DNA from: Alteromonas genovensis
Lineage (GTDB): Bacteria; Pseudomonadota; Gammaproteobacteria; Enterobacterales; Alteromonadaceae
Length of the DNA stretch: 64,000 nt
Direction: 5' to 3'
Assembly: GCF_010500895.1 (NCBI RefSeq)
Contig: NZ_JAAAWO010000001.1
Location: 248,001 to 312,000, forward strand
Under the pieces are notes generated by a model. The model was given only the letters and a program-made list of their open reading frames with translations. It had not been told where the DNA came from and did not search any database. Shown one piece after another: positions 46,388-55,757 of the stretch (position 1 is its first letter; each line of letters begins with the position of its first letter). A program made the translations under genes and the position numbers.

Positions 46388-47809
46388 ATGAGCGAAATTA
46401 AAACGCAATTAGTGGTACTGGGCGGCGGCCCTGGCGGTTATTCTGCAGCATTCCGTGCAGCCGATTTAGGCATTGAAACAGTTATCGTAGATTCGCGCGA
46501 TTCATTAGGCGGTGTATGTCTTAATGTTGGCTGTATTCCGTCAAAGGCACTGCTCCACGTTGCGAAAGTAATGAAAGAAGCAAAGCACTTGGCAAGTCAT
46601 GGCGTGAGCTTTGGTGAGCCAAAGATTGATTTAGACAAAATTCGTGACTACAAAGACGGCGTTGTTAAGCAACTTACCAACGGTCTTGCAGGCATGTCTA
46701 AAATGCGCAAAACCCAGCATGTGAAAGGCTACGGTAAGTTTACGGGCAGCAACACTCTTGAAGTGCAAGGCGACGACGGCGTTACCACTATTACGTTTGA
46801 AAAAGCAATTATTGCTGCAGGCTCTGAGCCAATCAGCTTGCCATTCATTCCCGAAGACGATCGCGTAATCGACTCAACTGGCGCTTTGGAAATGAAAGAT
46901 ATTCCAGAGAAAATGCTAGTCCTTGGCGGTGGTATCATTGGTCTTGAAATGGGTACAGTGTACGAAGCTCTAGGCTCAAACGTTGATGTAGTTGAGTTTT
47001 TAGACCAGCTTATTCCAGCTGCCGATAAAGACATCATGAAAGTATTCATGAAAGACTACAAAGAAAAATTCAACATCATGCTAGAAACCAAAGTAACTGC
47101 GGTTGAAGCAAAAGACGATGGTTTGTACGTTACGTTTGAAGGCAAGAAAGCACCTGCTGAGCCAGTACGTTACGACAAAGTACTTGTAGCAGTTGGCCGT
47201 AAGCCAAATGGTAATCTAGTAAGTGCTGATAAAGCCGGCGTTAATGTTGATGAGCGTGGTTTCATCAATGTTGATAAGCAAATGCGCACTAACGTAGAGC
47301 ATATCTTTGCCATTGGCGACCTTGTAGGTCAGCCTATGCTTGCACACAAAGCGGTACATGAAGGTCATGTTGCTGCAGAAGTGGTTGCAGGTCAGAAGCA
47401 CTACTTCGACCCACGTGCCATTCCATCAGTTGCCTACACAGAGCCAGAAGTTGCTTGGGTTGGTCTAACTGAGAAAGAAGCTAAAGAGCAGGGCGTAAAC
47501 TACGAAGTAGCGTCGTTCCCGTGGGCTGCATCAGGCCGCGCAATTGCTCAAGATTCGACTAACGGTTTGACCAAGATGATTTTCGATAAAGAATCTGGTC
47601 GCGTTATTGGTGGTGCAATGGTTGGTACTAACGCGGGCGAAATGCTTGGCGAAATTGGCCTAGCTATTGAGATGGGTGCTGACGGTGAAGATGTTGCACT
47701 TACCATTCATGCTCACCCTACGCTAAACGAATCAATTGGACTAGCGTCTGAAATATTCGAAGGAAGCATCACTGATTTGCCAAACCCTAAGGCAAAGAAA
47801 AAGAAATAA
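46388..47809 (+). CDS. lpdA: LpdA, dihydrolipoamide dehydrogenase (E3)
   Basis: FAD/NAD flavoenzyme that reoxidises lipoyl groups of the PDH and other 2-oxoacid complexes. 473 residues from ATG 46388 (MSEIKTQLVVLGGGPGG), with GAGGTT upstream; a TTG at 46376 is less likely. Redox disulfide C44/C49 (GGVCLNVGCIPSK), NAD motif LGGGIIGLEMG and the C-terminal His-Glu in HAHPTLNESIG are seen. A strong terminator follows. Confidence 0.98.
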   Translation: MSEIKTQLVVLGGGPGGYSAAFRAADLGIETVIVDSRDSLGGVCLNVGCIPSKALLHVAKVMKEAKHLASHGVSFGEPKIDLDKIRDYKDGVVKQLTNGLAGMSKMRKTQHVKGYGKFTGSNTLEVQGDDGVTTITFEKAIIAAGSEPISLPFIPEDDRVIDSTGALEMKDIPEKMLVLGGGIIGLEMGTVYEALGSNVDVVEFLDQLIPAADKDIMKVFMKDYKEKFNIMLETKVTAVEAKDDGLYVTFEGKKAPAEPVRYDKVLVAVGRKPNGNLVSADKAGVNVDERGFINVDKQMRTNVEHIFAIGDLVGQPMLAHKAVHEGHVAAEVVAGQKHYFDPRAIPSVAYTEPEVAWVGLTEKEAKEQGVNYEVASFPWAASGRAIAQDSTNGLTKMIFDKESGRVIGGAMVGTNAGEMLGEIGLAIEMGADGEDVALTIHAHPTLNESIGLASEIFEGSITDLPNPKAKKKK

Positions 47810-47830
47810 ATCGCTTTTTTCTGATGTAAT

Positions 47831-47857
47831 AAAAACCCGCTAATTAGCGGGTTTTTT
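47831..47857. terminator. Bidirectional intrinsic terminator lpdA / lysR
   Basis: AAAAACCCGCTAATTAGCGGGTTTTTT: a 6-bp GC-rich stem (extended by A:T pairs) with T runs on both strands. It sits between converging lpdA and lysR-type genes. Confidence 0.92.
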
Positions 47858-47875
47858 AATTTTTAAAGGTAAATG

Positions 47876-48958
47876 TTAAGCTATAACCTTGTCTTTCAGT
47901 ACAGGTTCGGGCTCAGGCCCTGCTACTGCATCGTTAGCGGTTTGTAAGTGCGCTGGAGTAAACTCACTGCTATCCATATTGCGCTGCGCCATAAGACGTT
48001 TCACCGTATCGGCGCAGTACGCTTTTCTACAGCATTGCGACAACAGTAATTCATGACGCTGAACTCGTTCGCGAATAAATTTCACAACCAGCCCCCGCAA
48101 CCATTGCAACCCTGCGTCTTGATCTTGGCGCTTGTGCCACATTACCGAAAGTGGCGAGCTGACAATTTCCACTGGCGTTTCGAATACAGCCAGTTCACCA
48201 GAAAATATTTCCTTCTCTACCACCAGAGATGGCGCTACGCAGATAAGATTGCTCTCTTTCAAAAGTGGGGTAGCGTTATAAAACTGATTAACCGACATGG
48301 CAACCCGTCTTTTAAGTCCCAAGTTAGCCAATACTTGGTCGGTTGGGCCCGTGACATCGCCAGTGACCGACACCAACAAATGATCAGCTGCTACAAAGTC
48401 ATCCAGTGTAAGTTGAGACGCTGCAAGAGGATGATCGGGGCGCATTATTACCACCCAACTCGGGTCTAGCACATGCTCTGCACGTATGACTGAATCAGGC
48501 TCTTGATGCTTTGAAAACGTTAACTCAGCCTCGGCGTCTTTTAATATTTTGTCTGTTTCCATGTCGTAATTAGGAATAGCGTGAATATTAATGCCAGGTG
48601 CCTCATTTTCAATCACCTTTCTAAGAGGGCCCCATACCATGGAAACAATACTGTCTGTGGCGGCTATACGAAAAGTGCGTTTGGCAGTGGCCGGATTGAA
48701 ATCGGTGGGGTTAACCGCTACTTCAAGCTCTCCCAGCGGCCCTTGAATTTGACTCCACAGGTTCTTTGCGTAAGACGTAGGCTGAATGCCTCTACCGTCT
48801 TTTACAAACAGCTCATCTTTCCATGCGGTGCGCATTCTTGATAAGGCGTTCGATACAGCGGGCTGTGTCATTGAAAGCCTGTCTGCTGCACGTGTAATCG
48901 CGCCCTCTGTCATGATGGCATCGAAAATCATCAATAAATTTAAGTCATGTGGACGCAT
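47876..48958 (-). CDS. LysR-family transcriptional regulator with C-terminal extension
   Basis: 360 residues from the second ATG (48958); GGAG lies 6 nt before it, while the first ATG (48970) has no site. N-terminal winged helix DLNLLMIFDAIMTEGAITRAADRL and TQPAVSNALSRMR, then a substrate-binding domain to about 300. The extra ~55 residues at the end, including SQCCRKAYCADTVKRLMAQR, are longer than the usual ~300-residue LTTR. It is divergent from the RND operon, so it is a candidate regulator of it. Inducer unknown. Confidence 0.88.
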   Translation of the reverse strand: MRPHDLNLLMIFDAIMTEGAITRAADRLSMTQPAVSNALSRMRTAWKDELFVKDGRGIQPTSYAKNLWSQIQGPLGELEVAVNPTDFNPATAKRTFRIAATDSIVSMVWGPLRKVIENEAPGINIHAIPNYDMETDKILKDAEAELTFSKHQEPDSVIRAEHVLDPSWVVIMRPDHPLAASQLTLDDFVAADHLLVSVTGDVTGPTDQVLANLGLKRRVAMSVNQFYNATPLLKESNLICVAPSLVVEKEIFSGELAVFETPVEIVSSPLSVMWHKRQDQDAGLQWLRGLVVKFIRERVQRHELLLSQCCRKAYCADTVKRLMAQRNMDSSEFTPAHLQTANDAVAGPEPEPVLKDKVIA

Positions 48959-49176
48959 TGCCGTCTCCATTAAAAACCTGAATGTAGCCTCAATATTAAG
49001 CGTTTATAGCCAATTTTTACGCTATATATATGTGCGGTTAACAAGGGTGTTACATAACCTCAAAGTATCACATTAAATGATGTGTTGCATATGAAAATAT
49101 AATTATTTTTATTGTTTAGACTTTAGCATAATGCGCGCCATCAAACCTATAGCTAATTTCAAAAGAGTATCTTGCA
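48959..49176. promoter_or_regulatory. Divergent lysR / RND promoter region
   Basis: 218 bp, AT-rich in the half next to the RND operon. It must hold both promoters. No single LysR T-N11-A site stands out enough to assign by eye. Confidence 0.5.
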
Positions 49177-50445
49177 ATGAAAAGTTTAACCCGTTTTATG
49201 GCAGTGGTAGGTCTCACTGCACTTATCGCTGCATGCGGTGATAATCAGGAATCTGATCAAATGATGCAAGCGAGTAACGGTGTGCCGGTAGATGTGGCTA
49301 CTGTGGTATCACAACGCTTGACCGAGTGGGACAACTTTACGGGTCGCCTAGAGTCGCCGCATATTGTAGCGCTTCGCCCTCGTGTTTCAGGCTATGTTGA
49401 TTTTGTTGCCTATGAAGAGGGTGAATATGTTGAGCAAGGACAAACTCTATTTCTTATCGACAACAGAATGTTTAAAGCAGAAGTATCCCGTTTAACGGCG
49501 CAGCTTGAAGAAGCCAAAAGCCGACTATCTCTTGCCAAGCAAAATTACGACCGTGCCTTTAAGCTGCGTGAAACTCAAGCGGTATCAGAAGAAGTGTTAG
49601 ATGCTCGATTAGCCGAGAAGAATCAGGCGATGGCGAGTTTAAATCAAACGCAGGCGTCATTAGAAGTTGCTAGATTAAATCGCGGTTTTGCCCGTGTTGA
49701 AGCGCCTATTTCAGGTCGTGTATCGCGCGCCAATATTACCGAGGGTAACTTTGTTACCGCAGGGCAGACCGAACTTACCCGTATCGTGTCTACCGACCGT
49801 CTGTATGCCTACTTCGACATTGACGAGCAAACCTACCTTAATTACTTATCTGATAAAACCAATGCCTCTACTGCAGTGAGTGAGCAGCCAGTAGCAATGC
49901 GCTTGGCAAACGAGAATGATTACATGCACTGGGGGCAAATCGACTTTATTGACAACCAGGTTAATGCAAATACCGGAACCCTTCGCGTACGCGCTGTGTT
50001 CGACAATGAAAACGGCCGTTTAATTCCAGGCTTGTTCGCTCATTTGAAACTTGCGGGTGATACCAACGAGAAGGGCATACTAATTAAAGAAAGAGCCATA
50101 GGCACCGACCTGAATAATAAGTACGTGCTTGTGGTAAATGATGACAATAAAGCGGAGTACCGCCCAGTCACGTTAGGTGACAAAGTAGGAAGCATGCGCA
50201 TTATTAAGCAAGGGCTTTCTACAGACGACACTATTGTAGTTAACGGACTTCAACGAGTTCGCCCGGGCGCAACCGTGGCCAGAAACAAAGTTCCTATGAG
50301 TGATGAAGATGCCCTTGCAAACTTAGAGCATTGGCAGTCTCGCGTTGATAGCGCAACGCAAGTTACCCAAAACATGGCGCAAGTAGAAGACGTGTTATCA
50401 GGAGGTTCATTTTCTACCGGTTCAGCAACGGCAGGCCTTAAGTAA
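49177..50445 (+). CDS. RND efflux periplasmic adaptor (membrane fusion lipoprotein)
   Basis: 422 residues. Lipoprotein signal with lipobox LIAAC (Cys at about 20). Barrel-sandwich and alpha-hairpin domains: RPRVSGYVDFVAYEEGEYVEQGQ, coiled-coil LTAQLEEAKSRLSLAKQNYDRA, and RVEAPISGRVSRANITEGNFV. It resembles MexE/AcrA-type adaptors. The stop overlaps the pump gene ATG by one base, so the two subunits are made together. Substrates cannot be inferred from sequence alone. Confidence 0.94.
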   Translation: MKSLTRFMAVVGLTALIAACGDNQESDQMMQASNGVPVDVATVVSQRLTEWDNFTGRLESPHIVALRPRVSGYVDFVAYEEGEYVEQGQTLFLIDNRMFKAEVSRLTAQLEEAKSRLSLAKQNYDRAFKLRETQAVSEEVLDARLAEKNQAMASLNQTQASLEVARLNRGFARVEAPISGRVSRANITEGNFVTAGQTELTRIVSTDRLYAYFDIDEQTYLNYLSDKTNASTAVSEQPVAMRLANENDYMHWGQIDFIDNQVNANTGTLRVRAVFDNENGRLIPGLFAHLKLAGDTNEKGILIKERAIGTDLNNKYVLVVNDDNKAEYRPVTLGDKVGSMRIIKQGLSTDDTIVVNGLQRVRPGATVARNKVPMSDEDALANLEHWQSRVDSATQVTQNMAQVEDVLSGGSFSTGSATAGLK

Positions 50446-53400
50446 TGAATGTTTCGCAATTTTTTATTAGCCGGCCGATATTCGCCGGCGTATTGTCCAT
50501 TCTTATATTTATCGGTGGTGCCATTGCGGTATGGCAGCTACCCATTACTGAATACCCAGAAGTGGTGCCACCCACAGTTGTAGTCACGGCTAACTATCCT
50601 GGTGCCAACCCTGAAGTAATAGCAGAAACCGTCGCCACTCCGTTAGAGCAAGAAATTAACGGCGTAGAAAATATGTTGTATATGTCGTCGCAGGCTACAA
50701 GCGATGGACGCATGACGCTCACTATTACCTTTGCCATTGGTACCGACCCAGACGATGCCACAACCCTAGTACAAAACCGTGTTAATCGCGCGACCCCTCG
50801 ATTGCCACAAGAAGTACAGCGCCTTGGCGTAGTGACCGAAAAATCATCTCCAAATCTAACCATGGTGGTGCATTTAACGTCACCGGATAATCGCTACGAC
50901 ATGCTGTATTTGTCGAACTACGCCGATCAAAATGTAAAAGATGAACTTGCGCGAATTGATGGTGTTGGTCAGGTGCGTTTATTTGGCGCAGGTGAGTTCA
51001 GCATGCGCGTATGGCTTAACCCAAGTAAGCTTGCTGCTCTGCAAATGAACCCCGGCGACGTGGTTGCCGCCATTGCTGATCAAAATCAACAGGCTGCCGC
51101 TGGTAGCTTGGGCGCACAGCCTAATGGGTCCAGTGAATTTCAGCTGTTAATTAACGTTCGCGGCCGTTTAAAAGACGAGTCAGAGTTTGAAAATATCATC
51201 GTAAAAACCGGCGATGATGGTGAAATTACGCGCCTAAAAGATATAGCGCGTATAGAGCTTGGGGCAAATACTTACTCCTTACGTTCGCTGCTTAATAACA
51301 AGCCGGCTGCGGCAATCCCTATTTTTCAGGCTCCAGGTTCAAATGCAATACAGATCTCTGACGATGTCCGTGCTCGCATGGCTGAATTGTCACAGCTGTT
51401 TCCTGAAGGGCTAGAGTTCGACATTGTTTACGACCCCACTGTGTTTGTTAGGGGCTCCATAGAAGCGGTGGTAAACACCCTTTTTGAAGCCGTGCTGTTG
51501 GTGGTGCTGGTGGTGGTTCTGTTTTTGCAAACGTGGCGCGCCTCAATTATTCCCTTAGTGGCGGTTCCTATTTCGTTGGTAGGTACTTTCGCATTTATGC
51601 AACTAATGGGCTTTTCCCTCAATGCGCTGTCGTTGTTCGGATTAGTATTGGCAATAGGTATCGTAGTTGATGATGCCATTGTGGTGGTGGAAAACGTAGA
51701 GCGAAATATCGCAGAGGGTAAAACACCTTTCGATGCTACCGTGCAGGCGATGAAAGAGGTCACTGGGCCTATTATTGCCACTACGCTAGTGCTGGCTGCA
51801 GTATTTGTTCCCACTGCATTTATGAGTGGTTTAACGGGGCAGTTCTATAAACAGTTTGCATTAACCATTACCATTTCAACGGTTATCTCCGCGATAAACT
51901 CTTTAACGCTGAGTCCAGCACTGTCTGCGCTGTTGCTAAAACCTCACGGCAAATCGAACGATTGGCTAACGCGGGGCATGGACAAAGTGTTTGGCAGATT
52001 TGTGTTTGCGCCCTTTAATCGGTTATTCGAACGCAGTGCTAAAGGGTATACCAATGCAGTTGGTGGTTTAATTCGTAAGAGCAGCATTGTATTAGTGCTT
52101 TACGCCGGCCTTATTGCGCTAACTTACAATCAATTTGCTACCACGCCAACGGGGTATGTGCCCCCTCAAGATAAGCAATATCTAGTGGCGTTTGCTCAGC
52201 TTCCTAATGCAGCAAGTTTGGACAGAACAGAAGAAGTTATTCGAGAGATGTCCCGTATTGCCATGGAACACCCGGGTGTTTCAGACGCGGTAGCATTTCC
52301 TGGGCTAAATATTAACGGGTTTACCAATAGTCCTAGCTCGGGCATCTTGTTTACACCGTTGAAACCCTTCGACGAGCGAGAGTCTCCAGAGTTATCGGCA
52401 GGTGCCATTGCCGCTAAACTAAATCAACAGTTTGGCTCGATAAAAGGCGCCTATGTGGCCATATTCCCACCGCCGCCGGTCAATGGCTTGGGTACGATTG
52501 GTGGCTTTAGATTACAGGTTGAAGATAGAGGCAACCTTGGGTTTGAAGAGCTAGAGCGAGTTACTCAAGAAGTGATTGGCAAAGCGTGGCAGCATCCTGC
52601 GCTTACCGATGCTTTTACCAGCTTTACCGTTGCCGTTCCGCAATTAGATGTAGATGTAGATCGGGAAAAAGCAGTCAGTCAAGGGGTAAACATAGATACC
52701 TTGTTTACCACTATGCAAGCTTACTTGGGCTCGCTGTATGTGAACGACTTCAATCTATTTGGGCGAACTTATCAGGTGAACGTGCAGGCCGATGCACAGT
52801 ACCGTCAAGATATAGAAGATATTAGCCAATTCAAAATACGAAACGCTCAGGGCGACATGATCCCACTTGGTTCATTTTTAGACGTTGAGCATAGCGCCGG
52901 CCCAGACAGAGTGATGCATTACAACGGCTACATTACCGCGGAAATTAATGGCGCACCTGCACCTGGATATTCCTCTGATCAGGCTAGGGCAGCAATCGAG
53001 AAAATTCTTGCCGAGACATTACCGTTAGGCATGACCTACGAGTGGACAGAGCTCACCTACCAGCAAATACTGGCGGGTAACGCAGCGGCTTATATCTTCC
53101 CACTCGTTGTGCTGTTGGTGTTCTTAGTATTAGCAGCTCAATATGAAAGCTTGCGTTTACCGCTAGCCATTATTCTTATTGTGCCTATGACACTGCTAAG
53201 CGCGTTAATAGGGGTTAAAATTTATGGTGGAGATAACAATATATTCACCCAAATAGGGCTAATCGTGTTGGTTGGCTTGGCAACTAAAAACGCCATTCTT
53301 ATTGTGGAATTTGCGAAAGAGTTACAAGACAGCGGCATGAGTGCGTTAGCGGCAATTAAGGAAGCAAGCCGCTTGCGTCTACGCCCTATTTTAATGACTT

Positions 53401-53567
53401 CAATCGCATTCATCATGGGTGTACTGCCAATGGTACTCTCTACTGGTGCAGGGGCTGAAATGCGTCAAGCCATGGGTGTAGCGGTCTTCTCGGGCATGAT
53501 AGGAGTCACCGTCTTTGGCCTTATCCTTACACCGGTGTTTTATTACTTACTGAAACGGAAAGGCTAG
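50445..53567 (+). CDS. RND efflux pump, HAE-1 family inner-membrane transporter
   Basis: 1040 residues, AcrB/MexF-like size. Twelve membrane segments, two large periplasmic loops, and the start NVSQFFISRPIFAGVLSILI. The proton-relay Asp pair is in LAIGIVVDDAIVVVENVERN. Signature blocks ANYPGANPEVIAETVATPLEQ and GGVEN-like NGVENM are present. No TolC/OprM gene follows; a terminator does. It must use an outer-membrane channel encoded elsewhere. Confidence 0.95.
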   Translation: MNVSQFFISRPIFAGVLSILIFIGGAIAVWQLPITEYPEVVPPTVVVTANYPGANPEVIAETVATPLEQEINGVENMLYMSSQATSDGRMTLTITFAIGTDPDDATTLVQNRVNRATPRLPQEVQRLGVVTEKSSPNLTMVVHLTSPDNRYDMLYLSNYADQNVKDELARIDGVGQVRLFGAGEFSMRVWLNPSKLAALQMNPGDVVAAIADQNQQAAAGSLGAQPNGSSEFQLLINVRGRLKDESEFENIIVKTGDDGEITRLKDIARIELGANTYSLRSLLNNKPAAAIPIFQAPGSNAIQISDDVRARMAELSQLFPEGLEFDIVYDPTVFVRGSIEAVVNTLFEAVLLVVLVVVLFLQTWRASIIPLVAVPISLVGTFAFMQLMGFSLNALSLFGLVLAIGIVVDDAIVVVENVERNIAEGKTPFDATVQAMKEVTGPIIATTLVLAAVFVPTAFMSGLTGQFYKQFALTITISTVISAINSLTLSPALSALLLKPHGKSNDWLTRGMDKVFGRFVFAPFNRLFERSAKGYTNAVGGLIRKSSIVLVLYAGLIALTYNQFATTPTGYVPPQDKQYLVAFAQLPNAASLDRTEEVIREMSRIAMEHPGVSDAVAFPGLNINGFTNSPSSGILFTPLKPFDERESPELSAGAIAAKLNQQFGSIKGAYVAIFPPPPVNGLGTIGGFRLQVEDRGNLGFEELERVTQEVIGKAWQHPALTDAFTSFTVAVPQLDVDVDREKAVSQGVNIDTLFTTMQAYLGSLYVNDFNLFGRTYQVNVQADAQYRQDIEDISQFKIRNAQGDMIPLGSFLDVEHSAGPDRVMHYNGYITAEINGAPAPGYSSDQARAAIEKILAETLPLGMTYEWTELTYQQILAGNAAAYIFPLVVLLVFLVLAAQYESLRLPLAIILIVPMTLLSALIGVKIYGGDNNIFTQIGLIVLVGLATKNAILIVEFAKELQDSGMSALAAIKEASRLRLRPILMTSIAFIMGVLPMVLSTGAGAEMRQAMGVAVFSGMIGVTVFGLILTPVFYYLLKRKG

Positions 53568-53653
53568 AGCGTATCGACTAGCGATTTTATTCTTCGTTTT
53601 TATTAATTGAACATTTCCGTCTACCCAAGCGTTGCTCTCTTAAGGAGCCTTTT

Positions 53654-53681
53654 AGGCCACTCAATTGAGTGGCCTTTTTTT
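53654..53681 (+). terminator. Intrinsic terminator after the RND operon
   Basis: Stem AGGCCACTCA/TGAGTGGCCT-like with AATT at the loop, followed by seven T on the + strand. Confidence 0.92.
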
Positions 53682-53684
53682 CAG

Positions 53685-54332
53685 CTAACGGTTTTTCACA
53701 TTTTCAAATTTGGTCTTTGCCTCTACGTATTGAGTGTAGCGCTTGGCAAGTTCAGGGTTTGAATTTATAAGGTCAGCCATTTTCTTAGCCATTTCTTTTT
53801 TCTTTTTTGCGTAGATTAAACGTAAGGTTGCTTTGTCTGGCACTGCGTTCAAAATTGAGCTGGCGCTAAGCCTGCCACTCCTCAAAGCGGCAGTCTCTAG
53901 CTCTCTAGCGTTTTCAATTTCTACAAATCGGGGGATGCAGGCGCGATGCTTAACTTTTGACTGAAGATGCATTGAGCGCATTTCACAGTCCATTCGAAAT
54001 TGATTTTCATCTATAAGCTCGTTGTACAGATCAAAAAAATTATCTTCTTGACGATAGAAGGCTTTTCGCAGCAGATTGGCTGGCATTTTTCCTAATACTT
54101 CTATCTTTTCTACATCATCATTAGCTGTATTTTTATTATTTACTAGCGCGGACTCTATTTGCACGGCTTCCACTTGCGCGCTCTCTATTTGCGCCGCTTC
54201 TATTTGCGCAGCTTCTATTTGAATATTTTCCATGTAAAAAGCGTAGCCTTCATCTACTGGGGAGATGAGTAGCAAAAGCATTAAAGCAGCGAATTGGCGT
54301 GTTACAATAAATCTCTTATTCTTACTCATCAC
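53685..54332 (-). CDS. Secreted protein with Gln-Ile-Glu-Ala repeats
   Basis: 215 residues. Signal-like N-terminus (about 8-32, RQFAALMLLLLISPVDEGYA). At about 36-62 come pentapeptide repeats of the form AQIEA/AQIES, encoded by 15-bp tandem repeats. Then VEKIEVLGKMP, a conserved-looking core with paired Cys (FRMDCEMRS ... KHRACIPRF), and a basic helical tail. The EVxG ... FY/FxLYNEL ... C ... RxCxPxF layout matches a family of uncharacterised gammaproteobacterial exported proteins I have seen, but I cannot name a function. Confidence 0.7.
   Translation of the reverse strand: MMSKNKRFIVTRQFAALMLLLLISPVDEGYAFYMENIQIEAAQIEAAQIESAQVEAVQIESALVNNKNTANDDVEKIEVLGKMPANLLRKAFYRQEDNFFDLYNELIDENQFRMDCEMRSMHLQSKVKHRACIPRFVEIENARELETAALRSGRLSASSILNAVPDKATLRLIYAKKKKEMAKKMADLINSNPELAKRYTQYVEAKTKFENVKNR
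54151..54225. repeat. 15-bp tandem repeats inside the secreted-protein gene
   Basis: About five units (+ strand pattern CTATTTGCGCNGCTT) coding for AQIEA-type pentapeptides. Units vary by one to three bases. Whole-codon unit length means copy-number changes would stay in frame. Confidence 0.8.
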
Positions 54333-54495
54333 ACTGTCTTTTTCATGATTTCAAATATAACGATAGACTAATGAAAATAGAAATCAAATGAGATAAATGT
54401 CTTTGTCGTTTTCTATTAATTAGAGTCCGTCCAATCAAGCGTGTATATTTAACAATAGTTCAGTTGAGCTCTGCCGTACAAAGGAGGTTAGTTAT

Positions 54496-55206
54496 ATGAA
54501 AGTTGGCGCCGCAATAATAATTGCTCTGGGGATGATTGTTGCCACGGCTTTTCTGGGGACAACCCTATCTGCATCGATGAAAGACATGCAGACATGGAAT
54601 AGGGTGGTGACGGTAAAGGGGTTATCAGAGAGAGAGTTTGTTGCCGACCAAGTTATTTGGCCAATTCAGTTTGTGGAAGCCGGTAACGACTTACCGGAGC
54701 TTTACGACCGTATTGAGCTAAACAGCGAAACAGTAGTACGTTTTTTACAAGATAGCGGCATTGAGTCAGATAGCATTACTACCGGCAAACCCCAGATAAC
54801 GGACAAGCTTGCACAGCAGTATGTTGGAAGTGAACGAGCGCCATTTAGGTATAGTAGCGTACAAACCATTACGGTTTTTTCATCGCAGGTTGAAACGGTT
54901 CGCACAGCGATGCAGCAAATGGGTAAACTTATCAAGTCGGGAATAGTGTTATCTGAAAACCGCTACGAGGCCCAGCCCGACTACGTGTTTACACGGTTAA
55001 ACGAAGTGAAGCCCTCTATGATTGAAGAAGCCACATTGAACGCGAGAGAAGTGGCTGAGAAGTTCGCAACAGATTCGCAAAGTACGTTAGGTAAAATTAA
55101 GCGAGCCAATCAAGGTCGCTTTAGCATAAGCAGCAGAGACAGTTATCACCCTCATATTAAAAAAGTACGCGTGGTATCGACCATCGATTACACGTTAGTA
55201 GATTAA
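54496..55206 (+). CDS. SIMPL-domain (DUF541) periplasmic protein
   Basis: 236 residues. One N-terminal membrane or uncleaved signal segment at about 4-25, then a SIMPL domain: VVTVKGLSEREFVADQVIWPIQF, RYSSVQTITVFSSQVETVR, KSGIVLSENR and EATLNAREVAEKFA. AAGGAGG lies upstream of the ATG. SIMPL proteins are periplasmic or outer-membrane associated, with roles proposed in stress; no specific partner is apparent here. Confidence 0.88.
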   Translation: MKVGAAIIIALGMIVATAFLGTTLSASMKDMQTWNRVVTVKGLSEREFVADQVIWPIQFVEAGNDLPELYDRIELNSETVVRFLQDSGIESDSITTGKPQITDKLAQQYVGSERAPFRYSSVQTITVFSSQVETVRTAMQQMGKLIKSGIVLSENRYEAQPDYVFTRLNEVKPSMIEEATLNAREVAEKFATDSQSTLGKIKRANQGRFSISSRDSYHPHIKKVRVVSTIDYTLVD

Positions 55207-55386
55207 TCGCTAAAGGCTATATTCACGCTGATGGCTCCGAGAAGCTCAAGGCTTATTTGATGCTAATGTCTAGTAGCAGTAAGGTTGAATTTCGTGTTTA
55301 ATCGGCGCCGTGAGTTCGCTAGCGTTAACATCACATTAGAAAGGGCTGCGGTTACGCGTTCATTCTAACAAAAACATTGAGAGATC

Positions 55387-55683
55387 ATGTCACAGCAAAA
55401 ACCACAGTCTGAACAACTGGAGTTCTTTGAGATACCAAGCCCGTGTATTGGAGTTTGCGAATCTGGACCCCGTGGTTTTTGCAAAGGGTGCCTCAGAAGC
55501 CGAGATGAACGTCTTTATTGGCTTCAAGTGAATGATGCAACGAAACGCCAAATTATAGCGGCCTGCATGAGGCGCAAGCGCGCCATTATTGCCAGAGCAC
55601 GCAAACAGCAATTAGAAGCACAAAGTAAGAAGACAACTAGCCAAATAGGCCTGTTTGAGAACGAGCAACGCGACGATGAATAG
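55387..55683 (+). CDS. DUF1289 small Cys protein
   Basis: 98 residues. The DUF1289 core SPCIGVCESGPRGFCKGCLRS has four Cys in a C-x3-C-x7-C-x2-C pattern that could bind metal, followed by a conserved E-x2-YW motif. The C-terminus is basic and helical. Related to E. coli YdhL-type proteins of unknown function. GAGAGATC precedes the ATG. Confidence 0.85.
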   Translation: MSQQKPQSEQLEFFEIPSPCIGVCESGPRGFCKGCLRSRDERLYWLQVNDATKRQIIAACMRRKRAIIARARKQQLEAQSKKTTSQIGLFENEQRDDE

Positions 55684-55757
55684 CTGCCGAGCCAGAGCCA
55701 AAAAGGCTTTAGAATCAGTTGTTATAGCCGCGTCTAATACCAATTGAGAGTGTGTTA

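Noticed and set aside
48053..48469. 138-codon ORF antisense to the LysR gene
   Set aside because: The product is of non-protein-like composition and lies wholly inside a clear LysR coding region.
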